A stretch of DNA of 64,000 bases, taken from positions 124,001-188,000 of the forward strand of contig CAWHTX010000009.1 in the NCBI GenBank assembly GCA_963832355.1, read 5' to 3'. This document shows positions 51,719 through 60,115 of the stretch, in pieces. Under the pieces are notes generated by a model. That model searched no databases, was not told the DNA's origin, and saw only the letters and a list, made by a program, of their open reading frames with translations. Made by a program: the position numbers and the translations under genes. This stretch comes from DATFVA01 sp963832355. Its GTDB lineage: Bacteria > Bacteroidota > Ignavibacteria > Ignavibacteriales > Ignavibacteriaceae. The number at the start of each line of letters is the position of its first letter. Within the stretch, counting starts at the first letter, position 1.

Positions 51719-52684
51719 TCAGAAACCTAATCTTTCCATATCAGCTACGAGTGATTTGACAGCAGAAACTGAATTATCGAGTAATTTCTGCTCCTGATCA
51801 GCAAGAGAGAATTCAACTACCTTTTCAACGCCAGCTGCACCCAGCACCGCAGGTACACCAACATAATAACCCTTTACGCCGAATTCACCATTAAGGTAAG
51901 CACATACGGGTAGAACTCTCTTCTCGTCCCTTAAAATAGATTCTGCCATAGCGATAGCCGCAGCAGCCGGTGAGAAAAATGCCGAACCGGTTTTAAGCAG
52001 TTTTACTACTTCCCCTCCGGCCATCTTTGTTCTCTGCACGATAGCATCCATTACCTCCTGAGCTTTCGCTTTATCCTTGTATTTTTTCTCAAGCAATTCC
52101 AACACCGGGATACCATTAACATTGGCATATCGTACGATTGGAACCATAGTGTCTCCATGTCCTCCAAGAACCATTGTATTAACATCTTTTACGGACACTC
52201 CAAGCTCCCAGGAGATGAAAGTAGAGAACCTTGATGAGTCAAGTACCCCGGCCTGTCCCAGTACACGGTTATGATCAAAACCGGTAACTTTCTTGAACAA
52301 TGTCACCATTGCATCGAGAGGATTGGAAATGATGATTACGATAGCATTGGGAGCATACTTTTTAACATTTTCAGCAACAGTATTCATTATCTTGGCGTTT
52401 GTAGTAAGCAGATCATCTCTGCTCATCCCGGGTTTCCTCGGTAAACCGGCAGTGATAATTATAAGGTCGGAATTTTCAATATCTTTATAATCATTCGTTC
52501 CGGTTACATTAGCATCGAAGCCCTCTATCCTGGCTGCTTCTCCGATATCGAGCGTTTTACCCTGAGGCATATCTTCTACGATATCGTACATAACAACATC
52601 TCCGAGTCTTCTCGTGGCTACAAGCTGAGCAAGTACTCCGCCAATCTGTCCGCCGCCTATTAATGCTATTTTTTTTCTTCCCAT
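51719..52684 (-). CDS. mdh: Malate dehydrogenase
   Basis: The start is ATG 52684, preceded by an AAGAGGA site; the frame remains open to 52876 but that part overlaps an mdh remnant on the other strand. The 321-residue product begins M-G-R-K-K-I-A-L-I-G-G-G-Q-I-G-G (NAD-binding), with the catalytic segment M-V-L-G-G-H-G-D-T-M-V-P and substrate arginines near R-K-P-G-M-S-R-D-D-L. It oxidises malate to oxaloacetate in the TCA cycle and belongs to the lactate dehydrogenase-like malate dehydrogenases found in Chlorobi and Bacteroidota. Confidence 0.95.
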   Translation of the reverse strand: MGRKKIALIGGGQIGGVLAQLVATRRLGDVVMYDIVEDMPQGKTLDIGEAARIEGFDANVTGTNDYKDIENSDLIIITAGLPRKPGMSRDDLLTTNAKIMNTVAENVKKYAPNAIVIIISNPLDAMVTLFKKVTGFDHNRVLGQAGVLDSSRFSTFISWELGVSVKDVNTMVLGGHGDTMVPIVRYANVNGIPVLELLEKKYKDKAKAQEVMDAIVQRTKMAGGEVVKLLKTGSAFFSPAAAAIAMAESILRDEKRVLPVCAYLNGEFGVKGYYVGVPAVLGAAGVEKVVEFSLADQEQKLLDNSVSAVKSLVADMERLGF

Positions 52685-52766
52685 AGTTGTTCCTCTTGGT
52701 TTTAATGAATTTTTGATTTCAGAACAAACTGAAACACTAACTAATAAACAAAAATAAATATGAAAG

Positions 52767-52785
52767 CTTCCATTTGCAATGGAAG
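52767..52785. repeat. Perfect inverted repeat between mdh and the mdh remnant
   Basis: CTTCCATT (52767-52774) and AATGGAAG (52778-52785) form an eight-base stem with a three-base loop. It lies about 80 bases upstream of mdh, just before the homology of the remnant begins. It may be an operator or a scar of the rearrangement. Confidence 0.4.
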
Positions 52786-52799
52786 TGCAATATTCTATA

Positions 52800-53298
52800 T
52801 TTATTCTCGATACAGCAAGGTTTCGACTGTTTTTATCCCGGGAATTGAAAGTCTCGGTAAAAGATATTTCAACCATGGTTCTCGGAGGACATGGTGACTC
52901 AATGGTTCCGTTGATCAGTCAAACAAGCGTTTCAGGCATCCCGATATCACAACTGCTGACCCCACAAAAAATATCAGCCCTGGTTGAAAGAACCCGCAGC
53001 GGGGGGATTGAGATCGTTAATTATCTCAGAACCGGAAGTGCCTACTATGCTCCTGCCAGTGCGGTAGTAGAGATGGCTGATTCAATTGTAAAAAAACAGA
53101 CAGCGGGTTTTGCCCTGTTCAGCATGGCTTGATGGAGAATACGGACTTCATATTGTATTTTGTGGAGTTCCTGTAAAACTGGGCAGGAATGGAATTGAAC
53201 AGGTGATTGAAATGAAACTGGGAAATGAGGAGCTTTCTGCACTCAGGAAATCCGCAGAAGCAGTAGGAGTCTCAATCGAAAAATTAAGTAATATTTAG
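52800..53298 (+). pseudogene. Truncated and frameshifted malate dehydrogenase remnant
   Basis: Recognisable homology starts at about 52805 (L-D-T-A-R-F-R-L-F-L-S-R-E-L-K-V-S-V-K-D) and matches the mdh C-terminal half, including M-V-L-G-G-H-G-D-S-M-V-P. The NAD-binding first half of about 145 residues is absent. One base too many near the T run at 53106-53109 shifts the frame before the segment C-S-A-W-L-D-G-E-Y-G, and the tail then runs to the stop at 53298. It lies head-to-head with intact mdh and overlaps the end of the next gene by 15 bases. Without the nucleotide-binding domain it cannot be an active dehydrogenase. Confidence 0.85.
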
Positions 53299-53697
53299 AA
53301 CCAGTATCGTTTCGGTCCCATGCGCTGTTATGTTATATCTTAAGTCATCCATATATACACGCATCAGATATAATCCTCTTCCTGAATCTTTAAGCAGATT
53401 CTCCGGATCCGTTGGGTCCGGAACTTCTTCCGGCTGGAAACCGGGACCTTCGTCTTTTACTATTATGTAAAGCTTTCCTTCTTCAACTTTTGCAGTAATC
53501 TGAACCATTTTATTTTTATCACTGCGATTGGCGTGAATGATTGCGTTAGTTGTAGCTTCAGTTACAGCGAGAAGCAATGCGGATAATTTATCGTCATCCA
53601 GTCCCAGATCTTTTGAGAAGTAGTTAATAAATTCTTCGACGGTGATGAGATTATTCGGATCACTCTCAATTTCGAGATAGTATTTGTCTTCTGCCAA
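53284..53697 (-). CDS. RsbW-like anti-sigma factor / HATPase-domain protein
   Basis: This 137-residue protein is a single GHKL ATPase domain, with the N-box E-A-T-T-N-A-I-I-H-A-N, the G1 box D-E-G-P-G-F and the G2 pattern D-S-G-R-G-L-Y-L-M. Such RsbW/SpoIIAB-type proteins bind sigma factors or anti-anti-sigma factors. No sigma or STAS-domain gene is adjacent. Start is TTG 53697 with an AGGAATAA site. It ends 15 bases inside the mdh remnant. Confidence 0.85.
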   Translation of the reverse strand: MAEDKYYLEIESDPNNLITVEEFINYFSKDLGLDDDKLSALLLAVTEATTNAIIHANRSDKNKMVQITAKVEEGKLYIIVKDEGPGFQPEEVPDPTDPENLLKDSGRGLYLMRVYMDDLRYNITAHGTETILVLNIT

Positions 53698-53749
53698 ATT
53701 TATTCCTGAATTTGATTTGGTAAAATATGAATTTTTTTTTTTAATCCAA

Positions 53750-55648
53750 CTAAAAATTCCAATTTACTTCAAATGAAAGATTTGCCTGCTGCCGGCCGAA
53801 ATTGTCCACTGTAATGAACTCATACCAACCGTATAATTTGAAATAAATCGTATTTTCTGCAAGCCACAGTATCTCTGTCAAAGGTCCTATACTAAGATAA
53901 TCAGAATCTTTTATCTTTTCCCTGCCCTTATAATTAAATGTCAGAAGAGAGAATATCCTGCTTCCCAAACCGAAGCTGATATTATTGTAAGATACAATAA
54001 ATTTTGGTTCGGCGTAAATTTCCTGTAAAAAACGGGTGGGTTTTTCCGAAAAAGCAGACCAGTTAAGCTCACCCTGCTGCGAGAGTTTTATGTAACTATA
54101 ATTCCGGATCGAAAGAATATTATTCAGTCTTATAGTGCTTGAATCACTGGCTGTAAACTGTCTGAATGAAAAACTTCTCAGGTTTGGAACAAGATCGCGA
54201 AAATCATATACCGTATAGTTGGCAGAAACTTCGAAAGAATTAATTGACGATACGTTTTTTCCATGATAATCGCCGCCGGCTGAAAATTTCAGTATCCTGT
54301 TTATATTATTATTTGAACTTTTTTCGGAAAAAATGTATACAATATGACTCTGGGTTCCCTCAGCGGTAAGGAATGCATCAAAAAAAGGTGTAAGGACACG
54401 GATATACCTTAATCTTATGATTGACAGCAGTTCATCCCTGTCATCATAATTTTCTGGACTGGGCGTATCATAGCGCAGTTTATTCTGATAAAAACTAAAC
54501 AAAAGCATATCTGAACCGGAAATATTCCAATCTCCCTGCATCGACACTGCAATCCTGGCTGAATTGTTGTTTTTCCGGTTTTCTATATCCTGCCTCTCAT
54601 CGAAAAAAAGAGAACTTGTGTTCAGAAAATTTTTCGCAATATGTTTTTCGTCTCTTTCAGAATAATTTACCTTCAACCTTCCGTTGAAAGCGGAAGTAAT
54701 ATATCTGAAATTGGATTCCAGTTCGAACTTCAATTCTTCTATTCTTGAATCAAACGCAGAGCTAGATAAGACCTGTATCGGATGATAACGGGTATTCCTA
54801 TCGATATTTCTCCAATCCAGTCTGCCTTTCAGATCCAGGCCAAAATTTGATGCCAGATCATTATAGGTTAGTCCATCCTCAAGCAGATACGCAGTTTCAT
54901 CCCTGCTCTGGATATTGTTTGTGATATCATACTCTCTCGAAATGAGTGAATCTGCTGAATAATAAAAATCTTTTCTGTTTTGTGAATACCCGGTAGTTAT
55001 ATAATTACTCACATTTTCGTTGAATATGCTGTTGGCTATAAGGTTAAAATATCTGACTAAATTTTTCCTTGGAGATATATCTTCATTCCGGAACCTTAAC
55101 CTCGATGTCAGATTGAAATTTGATATCTCAAAATCATCTATCAGTCCCTCTCCGCCATAAATAAAGCCGTTATCATTTTCGCCGATCTGCCTGTTATTTG
55201 AATAGCCGAAAAAGGGAGAGATATGAATATTGACGCCGGGCGTCAGATCACTGAAGACCATTGCATTCGATACTGAAGCCTGGTTGATTTCAATTTTTCT
55301 GTTATCTGAGAGAATAGTATTATTTCCCAGTAAACCGGCTTTAAAATACGGCGTAATATTATAAGCGGCCGAAGCAGAAAAAAACTGTTCATCCCTGATA
55401 CTTTTATCGGCTGATTTGATAAAAGTTGAATTATAATCTTCCGTAACATTAAAAGAATACTTTTCAATAGTTTTATTGTAAAATAACTTAGACGACAGGT
55501 AGTAGGTATTCAGCTGTTTATCAAGCTTCGTCGATAGCAGATTGAGAGGATTTTCAAGAATAAACTGCAGGCTGTCGATTTCCGATTGAGCATTTAGCAA
55601 TGCTGGTGCCAGTGAATAAATAAAAATAAAGATGTAATATCTTTTCAA
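53750..55648 (-). CDS. Hypothetical outer-membrane beta-barrel-like protein
   Basis: This 632-residue protein has a signal peptide ending A-L-L-N-A-Q near residue 21. The whole mature part alternates short beta strands rich in aromatics with Asn/Asp/Ser turns, and the last residue is Phe (V-N-W-N-F), as is usual for an outer-membrane barrel. It resembles TonB-receptor-like barrels without a plug domain. I do not recognise a named family. The lipoprotein gene upstream (55734) is transcribed in the same direction 85 bases away. Confidence 0.6.
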   Translation of the reverse strand: MKRYYIFIFIYSLAPALLNAQSEIDSLQFILENPLNLLSTKLDKQLNTYYLSSKLFYNKTIEKYSFNVTEDYNSTFIKSADKSIRDEQFFSASAAYNITPYFKAGLLGNNTILSDNRKIEINQASVSNAMVFSDLTPGVNIHISPFFGYSNNRQIGENDNGFIYGGEGLIDDFEISNFNLTSRLRFRNEDISPRKNLVRYFNLIANSIFNENVSNYITTGYSQNRKDFYYSADSLISREYDITNNIQSRDETAYLLEDGLTYNDLASNFGLDLKGRLDWRNIDRNTRYHPIQVLSSSAFDSRIEELKFELESNFRYITSAFNGRLKVNYSERDEKHIAKNFLNTSSLFFDERQDIENRKNNNSARIAVSMQGDWNISGSDMLLFSFYQNKLRYDTPSPENYDDRDELLSIIRLRYIRVLTPFFDAFLTAEGTQSHIVYIFSEKSSNNNINRILKFSAGGDYHGKNVSSINSFEVSANYTVYDFRDLVPNLRSFSFRQFTASDSSTIRLNNILSIRNYSYIKLSQQGELNWSAFSEKPTRFLQEIYAEPKFIVSYNNISFGLGSRIFSLLTFNYKGREKIKDSDYLSIGPLTEILWLAENTIYFKLYGWYEFITVDNFGRQQANLSFEVNWNF

Positions 55649-55733
55649 GTGAAGTTTGTAAAATTTACGGATGTTCTAATTTACCAACATAAAGTATTCA
55701 GTAAAAGAATTAAGTTCAATGATAATGTCAAAA

Positions 55734-56717
55734 TTATTCGGGTTGAAGAACAAAATTATAGAGAGGGGAGATGCTGTTGGGTGTTGAATTATCTTCCGTA
55801 TAGGTTACAACTCTCCAGTAATAGTTTACCCCGTAATTGATAGAATTACCCGTATAATCAACGCTGATTGTGTCATTTACAATATTCGTGGTTAAAACTT
55901 TACTCCAGATCTGTCCGAAGTATGGATTAGCCTGGAGGGTGATTTCATATGTTGCGGCTACAGGAACAGCGGTAAACTTAAATGTAAGAATGTTGGTTCT
56001 TGCTGTTCCAACAGGATAAACAATTCCTGCCATCGGTAAAATCATATCGCTGATTTCACTGCTCGGATCACTTTTCAGGTTTCCCTTATCCACGGCAATT
56101 ATTTTATAAAAATATGACGTAATGAGAGAGAGATCTGATGTATCGGAGTAACTTGCAACGTTAGAGAACCCGTTAAGGTTTGAACTGTCGGGAATAAATC
56201 CCGGTTCGGTGCTCCGGTAAATATTAAAACCGGCAATATCCGTCTCATATCCGGGATCCCAGGTAAGATAGATTGATTTTTCACCAATCCAGTTCCTTGC
56301 ATTAATTTGAAGAAATCTGGGGGGAAATGGCGGATAAATGTTTTTAGGTATTCCGCTGACAACAGAAGAAAGGTTGCTTTCCCTGTTTTCAATGTCTACA
56401 GCCGACACCCGGTAAAAATATTTCTCATCATAATTCAGAGAATCATCCAGATAATAATTTTGGTCGGAAAAATCGAGAAAGTTGAAGTGAGTACTATCAG
56501 TACTCCTGTAAATTTTGTAGCCTTTGAGATCAATTTCTGCATTTGCATGCCAGATAATCACAATCTCACCATCATATGCCGAATAGACTTTCACCTTTGT
56601 GGGTACGGCCGGAGGGATACCGTCTCCCCCGGGTTCGGTAGGGGTATTCCTTTCGCATCCCGGGATAAGTATAATAACAAATAATAGCAGAAGTAAATAT
56701 CTTTTTAACAACGACAA
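55734..56717 (-). CDS. Lipoprotein with fibronectin type III-like domains
   Basis: This 327-residue lipoprotein has lipobox I-L-I-P-G-C (Cys 21), a short linker, and two fibronectin type III-like domains at about 35-130 and 132-225 (V-I-I-W-H-A-N-A-E-I-D-L-K-G-Y-K-I-Y-R-S and T-W-D-P-G-Y-E-T-D-I-A-G-F-N-I-Y-R-S). A C-terminal part at about 228-327 (N-Y-Y-W-R-V-V-T-Y) looks like a third, more divergent domain. It is probably a surface adhesive or assembly lipoprotein; the role is unknown. Confidence 0.75.
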   Translation of the reverse strand: MSLLKRYLLLLLFVIILIPGCERNTPTEPGGDGIPPAVPTKVKVYSAYDGEIVIIWHANAEIDLKGYKIYRSTDSTHFNFLDFSDQNYYLDDSLNYDEKYFYRVSAVDIENRESNLSSVVSGIPKNIYPPFPPRFLQINARNWIGEKSIYLTWDPGYETDIAGFNIYRSTEPGFIPDSSNLNGFSNVASYSDTSDLSLITSYFYKIIAVDKGNLKSDPSSEISDMILPMAGIVYPVGTARTNILTFKFTAVPVAATYEITLQANPYFGQIWSKVLTTNIVNDTISVDYTGNSINYGVNYYWRVVTYTEDNSTPNSISPLYNFVLQPE

Positions 56718-56825
56718 AACAGACCTAAAAATTAATCACAAAATAATTTCATATTTATTAACAATAAAGTCCTAAAATCCTCATAAACCCTGATGAAAAA
56801 CACATTTGGTGCAGTTCAGTTTAAA

Positions 56826-56854
56826 TTGACAAAATGGCTTTTTTTGGATAACTT
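56826..56854 (+). promoter_or_regulatory. Promoter of the nuo operon
   Basis: TTGACA (56826-56831), 17 bases, then TAACTT (56849-56854). Same -35 box, spacing and -10 box as the rplU promoter. nuoA begins 25-28 bases downstream. Confidence 0.72.
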
Positions 56855-56878
56855 TAACATTCAAAAATCGTAAAAAAT

Positions 56879-57250
56879 GTGATGATTGAACAATATATAC
56901 CTGTCTTTTTAGTTCTTGGTTTTGCCCTGGTATTTGCATTAGGAACAGCCTTATCTTCAGGCATATTCGGCCCTCAAAGACCTACAAAAGAGAAACTTTC
57001 TACCTATGAAAGTGGTATGAAACCTGTCGGAACCACACGGGAAAGAATATCGGTGAAATATTACCTGGTGGCTATGCTTTTCATCATTTTCGACCTGGAG
57101 GTTATTTTTGTATATCCCTGGGCAGTCGAATTCAAAAAATTGTATGGTGAATTCGGATTTTCAGTGTTTGTTTCGATGTTAATATTTTTAGTTGTACTTG
57201 AATTAGGATACTTATATGTATATAAGAAAGGCGGATTTAAATGGGATTAG
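56879..57250 (+). CDS. nuoA: NADH-quinone oxidoreductase subunit A
   Basis: This 123-residue membrane subunit of complex I has three helices and the conserved acidic loop Y-E-S-G-M-K-P-V-G, followed by F-D-L-E-V-I-F-V-Y-P-W-A. The frame opens with GTG 56879 and ATG 56882 directly after; the ATG is the more likely start. It overlaps nuoB by ten bases. A promoter is visible upstream. Confidence 0.95.
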   Translation: MMIEQYIPVFLVLGFALVFALGTALSSGIFGPQRPTKEKLSTYESGMKPVGTTRERISVKYYLVAMLFIIFDLEVIFVYPWAVEFKKLYGEFGFSVFVSMLIFLVVLELGYLYVYKKGGFKWD

Positions 57251-57762
57251 AAGCTAAGTTAAAAGAAGAAGGATTTATAACTACAACAATTGATGCACTG
57301 GCAGCATGGTCGCGTGAGAGTTCGGTATGGCCTATGCCGATGGGTATTTCCTGCTGCGCGATCGAAATGATGGCTTCCGGCGATCCCAAATATGATATCG
57401 CAAGATTTGGATCAGAAGTTATGAGATTTACACCGCGTCAATGCGATCTTATGATTGTTGCAGGAACAGTCACTTATAAAATGGCTCATGTTGTAAGGAA
57501 AATTTACGATCAGATGCCCGACCCCAAATGGGTAATTGCTATGGGTGCCTGTACTTCATCAGGCGGAATGTACAGGTCTTATAATGTAGTCCAGGGAATA
57601 GATCAGTTCCTTCCTGTAGATATATACCTGGCAGGCTGCCCGCCTCGTCCTGATAATCTTTTAAATGCATTGATTCAGATTCAGGATAAAATCGGAAAAA
57701 CGAAAGCAAGAGATTTTCAGGACAAAAAACTTCCTGAGTTAACCGTCTTACAGAATAACTAA
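57241..57762 (+). CDS. nuoB: NADH-quinone oxidoreductase subunit B
   Basis: This 173-residue subunit carries the N2 [4Fe-4S] cluster near the quinone site. Ligands are the adjacent cysteines in SCCAIEM, the Cys in M-G-A-C-T-S-S-G-G and the Cys in A-G-C-P-P-R-P-D. The G-T-V-T-Y-K-M-A segment is standard. It starts inside nuoA with an AAAGGCGG site. Confidence 0.96.
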   Translation: MGLEAKLKEEGFITTTIDALAAWSRESSVWPMPMGISCCAIEMMASGDPKYDIARFGSEVMRFTPRQCDLMIVAGTVTYKMAHVVRKIYDQMPDPKWVIAMGACTSSGGMYRSYNVVQGIDQFLPVDIYLAGCPPRPDNLLNALIQIQDKIGKTKARDFQDKKLPELTVLQNN

Positions 57763-57765
57763 GAT

Positions 57766-58257
57766 ATGAACCTAAAAGAACTTATTCCTCAAAAGCTCCG
57801 GGAAAACATTCCGCAGGCGAACTTTGAATTTATTGATTACCGCGGTGATTTGTCGGTTAAGTTTGATAAAGAATATATAACAAAAGTCTGCCGCTTTCTT
57901 AAAGAAGATCCGGAGCTGGATTTTCGTTTATGCTTAGATGTCACAGCTGTTGACTGGGCAACAAGAAAGAACCGGTTTACGGTTGTTTATCATATATTTT
58001 CATTAAAACATAATTTCCGACTAAGACTTAAAGCCGATGTCGACGAATCAGACTGCAGTATTGATACTGTCTCATCTATCTGGAAAACCGCGAACTGGCA
58101 TGAGAGAGAAACGTATGATATGTTCGGCATAAATTTTAATGATCACCCTGATCTTCGCAGGATGTATATGCCGGAGGATTTCGAATATCATCCGTTAAGA
58201 AAAGATTTTCCTTTGATGGGAATACCCGGAAGTCTTCCACTACCAAAAAAAGATTAA
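57766..58257 (+). CDS. nuoC: NADH-quinone oxidoreductase subunit C
   Basis: This 163-residue peripheral-arm subunit has D-V-T-A-V-D-W, the F-T-V-V-Y-H-I-F-S strand and the C-terminal W-H-E-R-E-T-Y-D-M-F-G-I and P-L-R-K-D-F-P. It is a separate gene, not fused to nuoD as in many Bacteroidota. Three bases separate it from nuoB and six from nuoD. Confidence 0.95.
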   Translation: MNLKELIPQKLRENIPQANFEFIDYRGDLSVKFDKEYITKVCRFLKEDPELDFRLCLDVTAVDWATRKNRFTVVYHIFSLKHNFRLRLKADVDESDCSIDTVSSIWKTANWHERETYDMFGINFNDHPDLRRMYMPEDFEYHPLRKDFPLMGIPGSLPLPKKD

Positions 58258-58263
58258 TAGAAT

Positions 58264-59517
58264 ATGCCTAAACTTACTAAAGACGAAGTCCATCCTAAGA
58301 TAATTGAAGCACTTCTGGGTGCAGATTCCGATATCAGCGTTGACGATGCCCTTGAGAATGAAATGGTCCTGAATATGGGTCCACAGCATCCGGCTACTCA
58401 CGGAGTGCTGCGTGTTCTTTTAAGACTGGACGGTGAAACGGTGATAGCCAGTGTCCCTGAACTGGGATATCTCCACCGCGGGTATGAGAAAATGGCTGAG
58501 AATATGAGCTATTACGAATTCATTCCTCATACTGACAGACTCGATTATCTTTCACCTATGGCGAATAATGTAGCCTGGGTGCTTGCAGTTGAAAAACTAG
58601 CCGGTATTGAAGCCCCTCCGCGTGCGCAGTACATCAGGATGTTGATTGCTGAACTGGCCAGGATTGCCTCGCACCTGGTCGCTATCGGCTCGCTTGCGAT
58701 GGATGTGGGTGCCTTAACAGTATTCTTATGGACTCTTCGCGAAAGGGAAAAAATTCTTGATGTATGGGATATCCTCTGCGGTGCCAGGTTTACGAACAGT
58801 TATACACGTATTGGCGGTGTGGCTAACGATGCACAGCCGGAGGCCCTGGCTAAAGCAAAATGGTTTATAGACCAGTTTGATGAAAATCTTGATGAGTGCG
58901 AGCGTCTCATAAATACAAACAGAATTTTTATAGAAAGACTTGAAGGCGCGGGGGTCATCTCGGCAGACGACGCTATAGATCTCGGAATGACCGGTCCCAG
59001 CCTCAGAGGAAGCGGAGTTGAATATGATATCCGCAGAAATTCTCCTTATCTGTGTTACAATGATATGGATTTTAATGTAGTTACATTCCCCGATGGTGAT
59101 TCACTTGCAAGGTATTTTGTCCGTGCTGATGAAGCCCGTGAAAGCGCCAGGATCGTAAGACAGATTCTGGATAAAATGCCTCAGGGCGAAGTGCTGCTTA
59201 ATCAGCCTAAGAAAGTCCTTCCGCATAAAACTGAGATCTATACAAAGATGGAAGAACTGATACACGATTTTATGATAGTTAATTTCGGAATAAATCCTCC
59301 GGAAGGAGACATTTACCATGCAATTGAAGGTTCAAAAGGTGAGCTTGGATTTTATCTTGTCAGCAAGGGCGAAGGCCGCCCCTGGAGATGCAAGATCCGC
59401 AGCCCCTCTATGGTAAATCTCCAGTCGCTTCCTCATTTAATAAAGGGCCAGATGGTTTCCGATGTAGTTGCAATTATCGGCAGCATCGATCCTATTATGG
59501 GAGAAGCGGATAAGTAA
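58264..59517 (+). CDS. nuoD: NADH-quinone oxidoreductase subunit D
   Basis: This 417-residue 49-kDa-type subunit lines the quinone site. Key blocks are M-G-P-Q-H-P-A-T-H-G-V-L-R, E-L-G-Y-L-H-R-G-Y-E-K and the C-terminal R-S-P-S-M-V-N-L-Q-S-L and P-I-M-G-E-A-D. It is complete. A 112-base gap to nuoE contains a doubled TTGGAATTC but no gene. Confidence 0.96.
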   Translation: MPKLTKDEVHPKIIEALLGADSDISVDDALENEMVLNMGPQHPATHGVLRVLLRLDGETVIASVPELGYLHRGYEKMAENMSYYEFIPHTDRLDYLSPMANNVAWVLAVEKLAGIEAPPRAQYIRMLIAELARIASHLVAIGSLAMDVGALTVFLWTLREREKILDVWDILCGARFTNSYTRIGGVANDAQPEALAKAKWFIDQFDENLDECERLINTNRIFIERLEGAGVISADDAIDLGMTGPSLRGSGVEYDIRRNSPYLCYNDMDFNVVTFPDGDSLARYFVRADEARESARIVRQILDKMPQGEVLLNQPKKVLPHKTEIYTKMEELIHDFMIVNFGINPPEGDIYHAIEGSKGELGFYLVSKGEGRPWRCKIRSPSMVNLQSLPHLIKGQMVSDVVAIIGSIDPIMGEADK

Positions 59518-59629
59518 AAAGGATCTGTATTGGAATTCGATGTTGGAATTCAATCCGGTAAGTTTTTAGAGAAAGTATTTAAGCACCGTTTCGGCGGTTT
59601 TCCCGTTTCAGCAAAACAAAGAAATAATA

Positions 59630-60115
59630 ATGAATGATTTTAAGTTTTCAGAAGAAAATCTTCAGAAGATTGACAACATACTTAAAAAATATCCTGTAAA
59701 GAAACCTGCCGTTATGCCTGTTCTTTACCTTGCGCAGGAACAGAACGGATTCATATCAAACGAGGTGATAAGAGAAGTTGCTTCTATCCTCGATGTTACT
59801 CCCGAGGAAGTTCTTGGTGTGGTAACTTTTTATACAATGTATCATCAGAAGCCGATGGGCAAATACCATATACAGGTTTGTACCAATGTAAGCTGTATGC
59901 TCCGGGGCGGATATGAGCTTTATGATAAGGTAAAAGAGAGACTGGGTATTGATAATATGCAGGTAACTGATGACAACACCTTCTCGCTGGAGGAGGTTGA
60001 GTGCATGGGCTCCTGCGGAACTGCTCCTATGATAGCAGTTAATGAGGATTATTATGAAAACCTCACAAAAGAAAAAGTTGTTGAAATTTTAGACTCACTA
60101 AAGAATAAGAATTAA
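59630..60115 (+). CDS. nuoE: NADH-quinone oxidoreductase subunit E
   Basis: This 161-residue thioredoxin-fold subunit holds a [2Fe-2S] cluster with four cysteines in two motifs: C-T-N-V-S-C-M-L-R-G and C-M-G-S-C-G-T-A-P-M. It belongs to the NADH-input module with NuoF and NuoG. It abuts nuoF with no gap. Confidence 0.95.
   Translation: MNDFKFSEENLQKIDNILKKYPVKKPAVMPVLYLAQEQNGFISNEVIREVASILDVTPEEVLGVVTFYTMYHQKPMGKYHIQVCTNVSCMLRGGYELYDKVKERLGIDNMQVTDDNTFSLEEVECMGSCGTAPMIAVNEDYYENLTKEKVVEILDSLKNKN

Noticed and set aside
51719..52876. A 64-residue N-terminal extension of mdh reaching 52876
   Set aside because: It runs through the opposing mdh remnant, lacks any family match and starts after no ribosome site, while ATG 52684 has AAGAGGA and the normal NAD-binding beginning.
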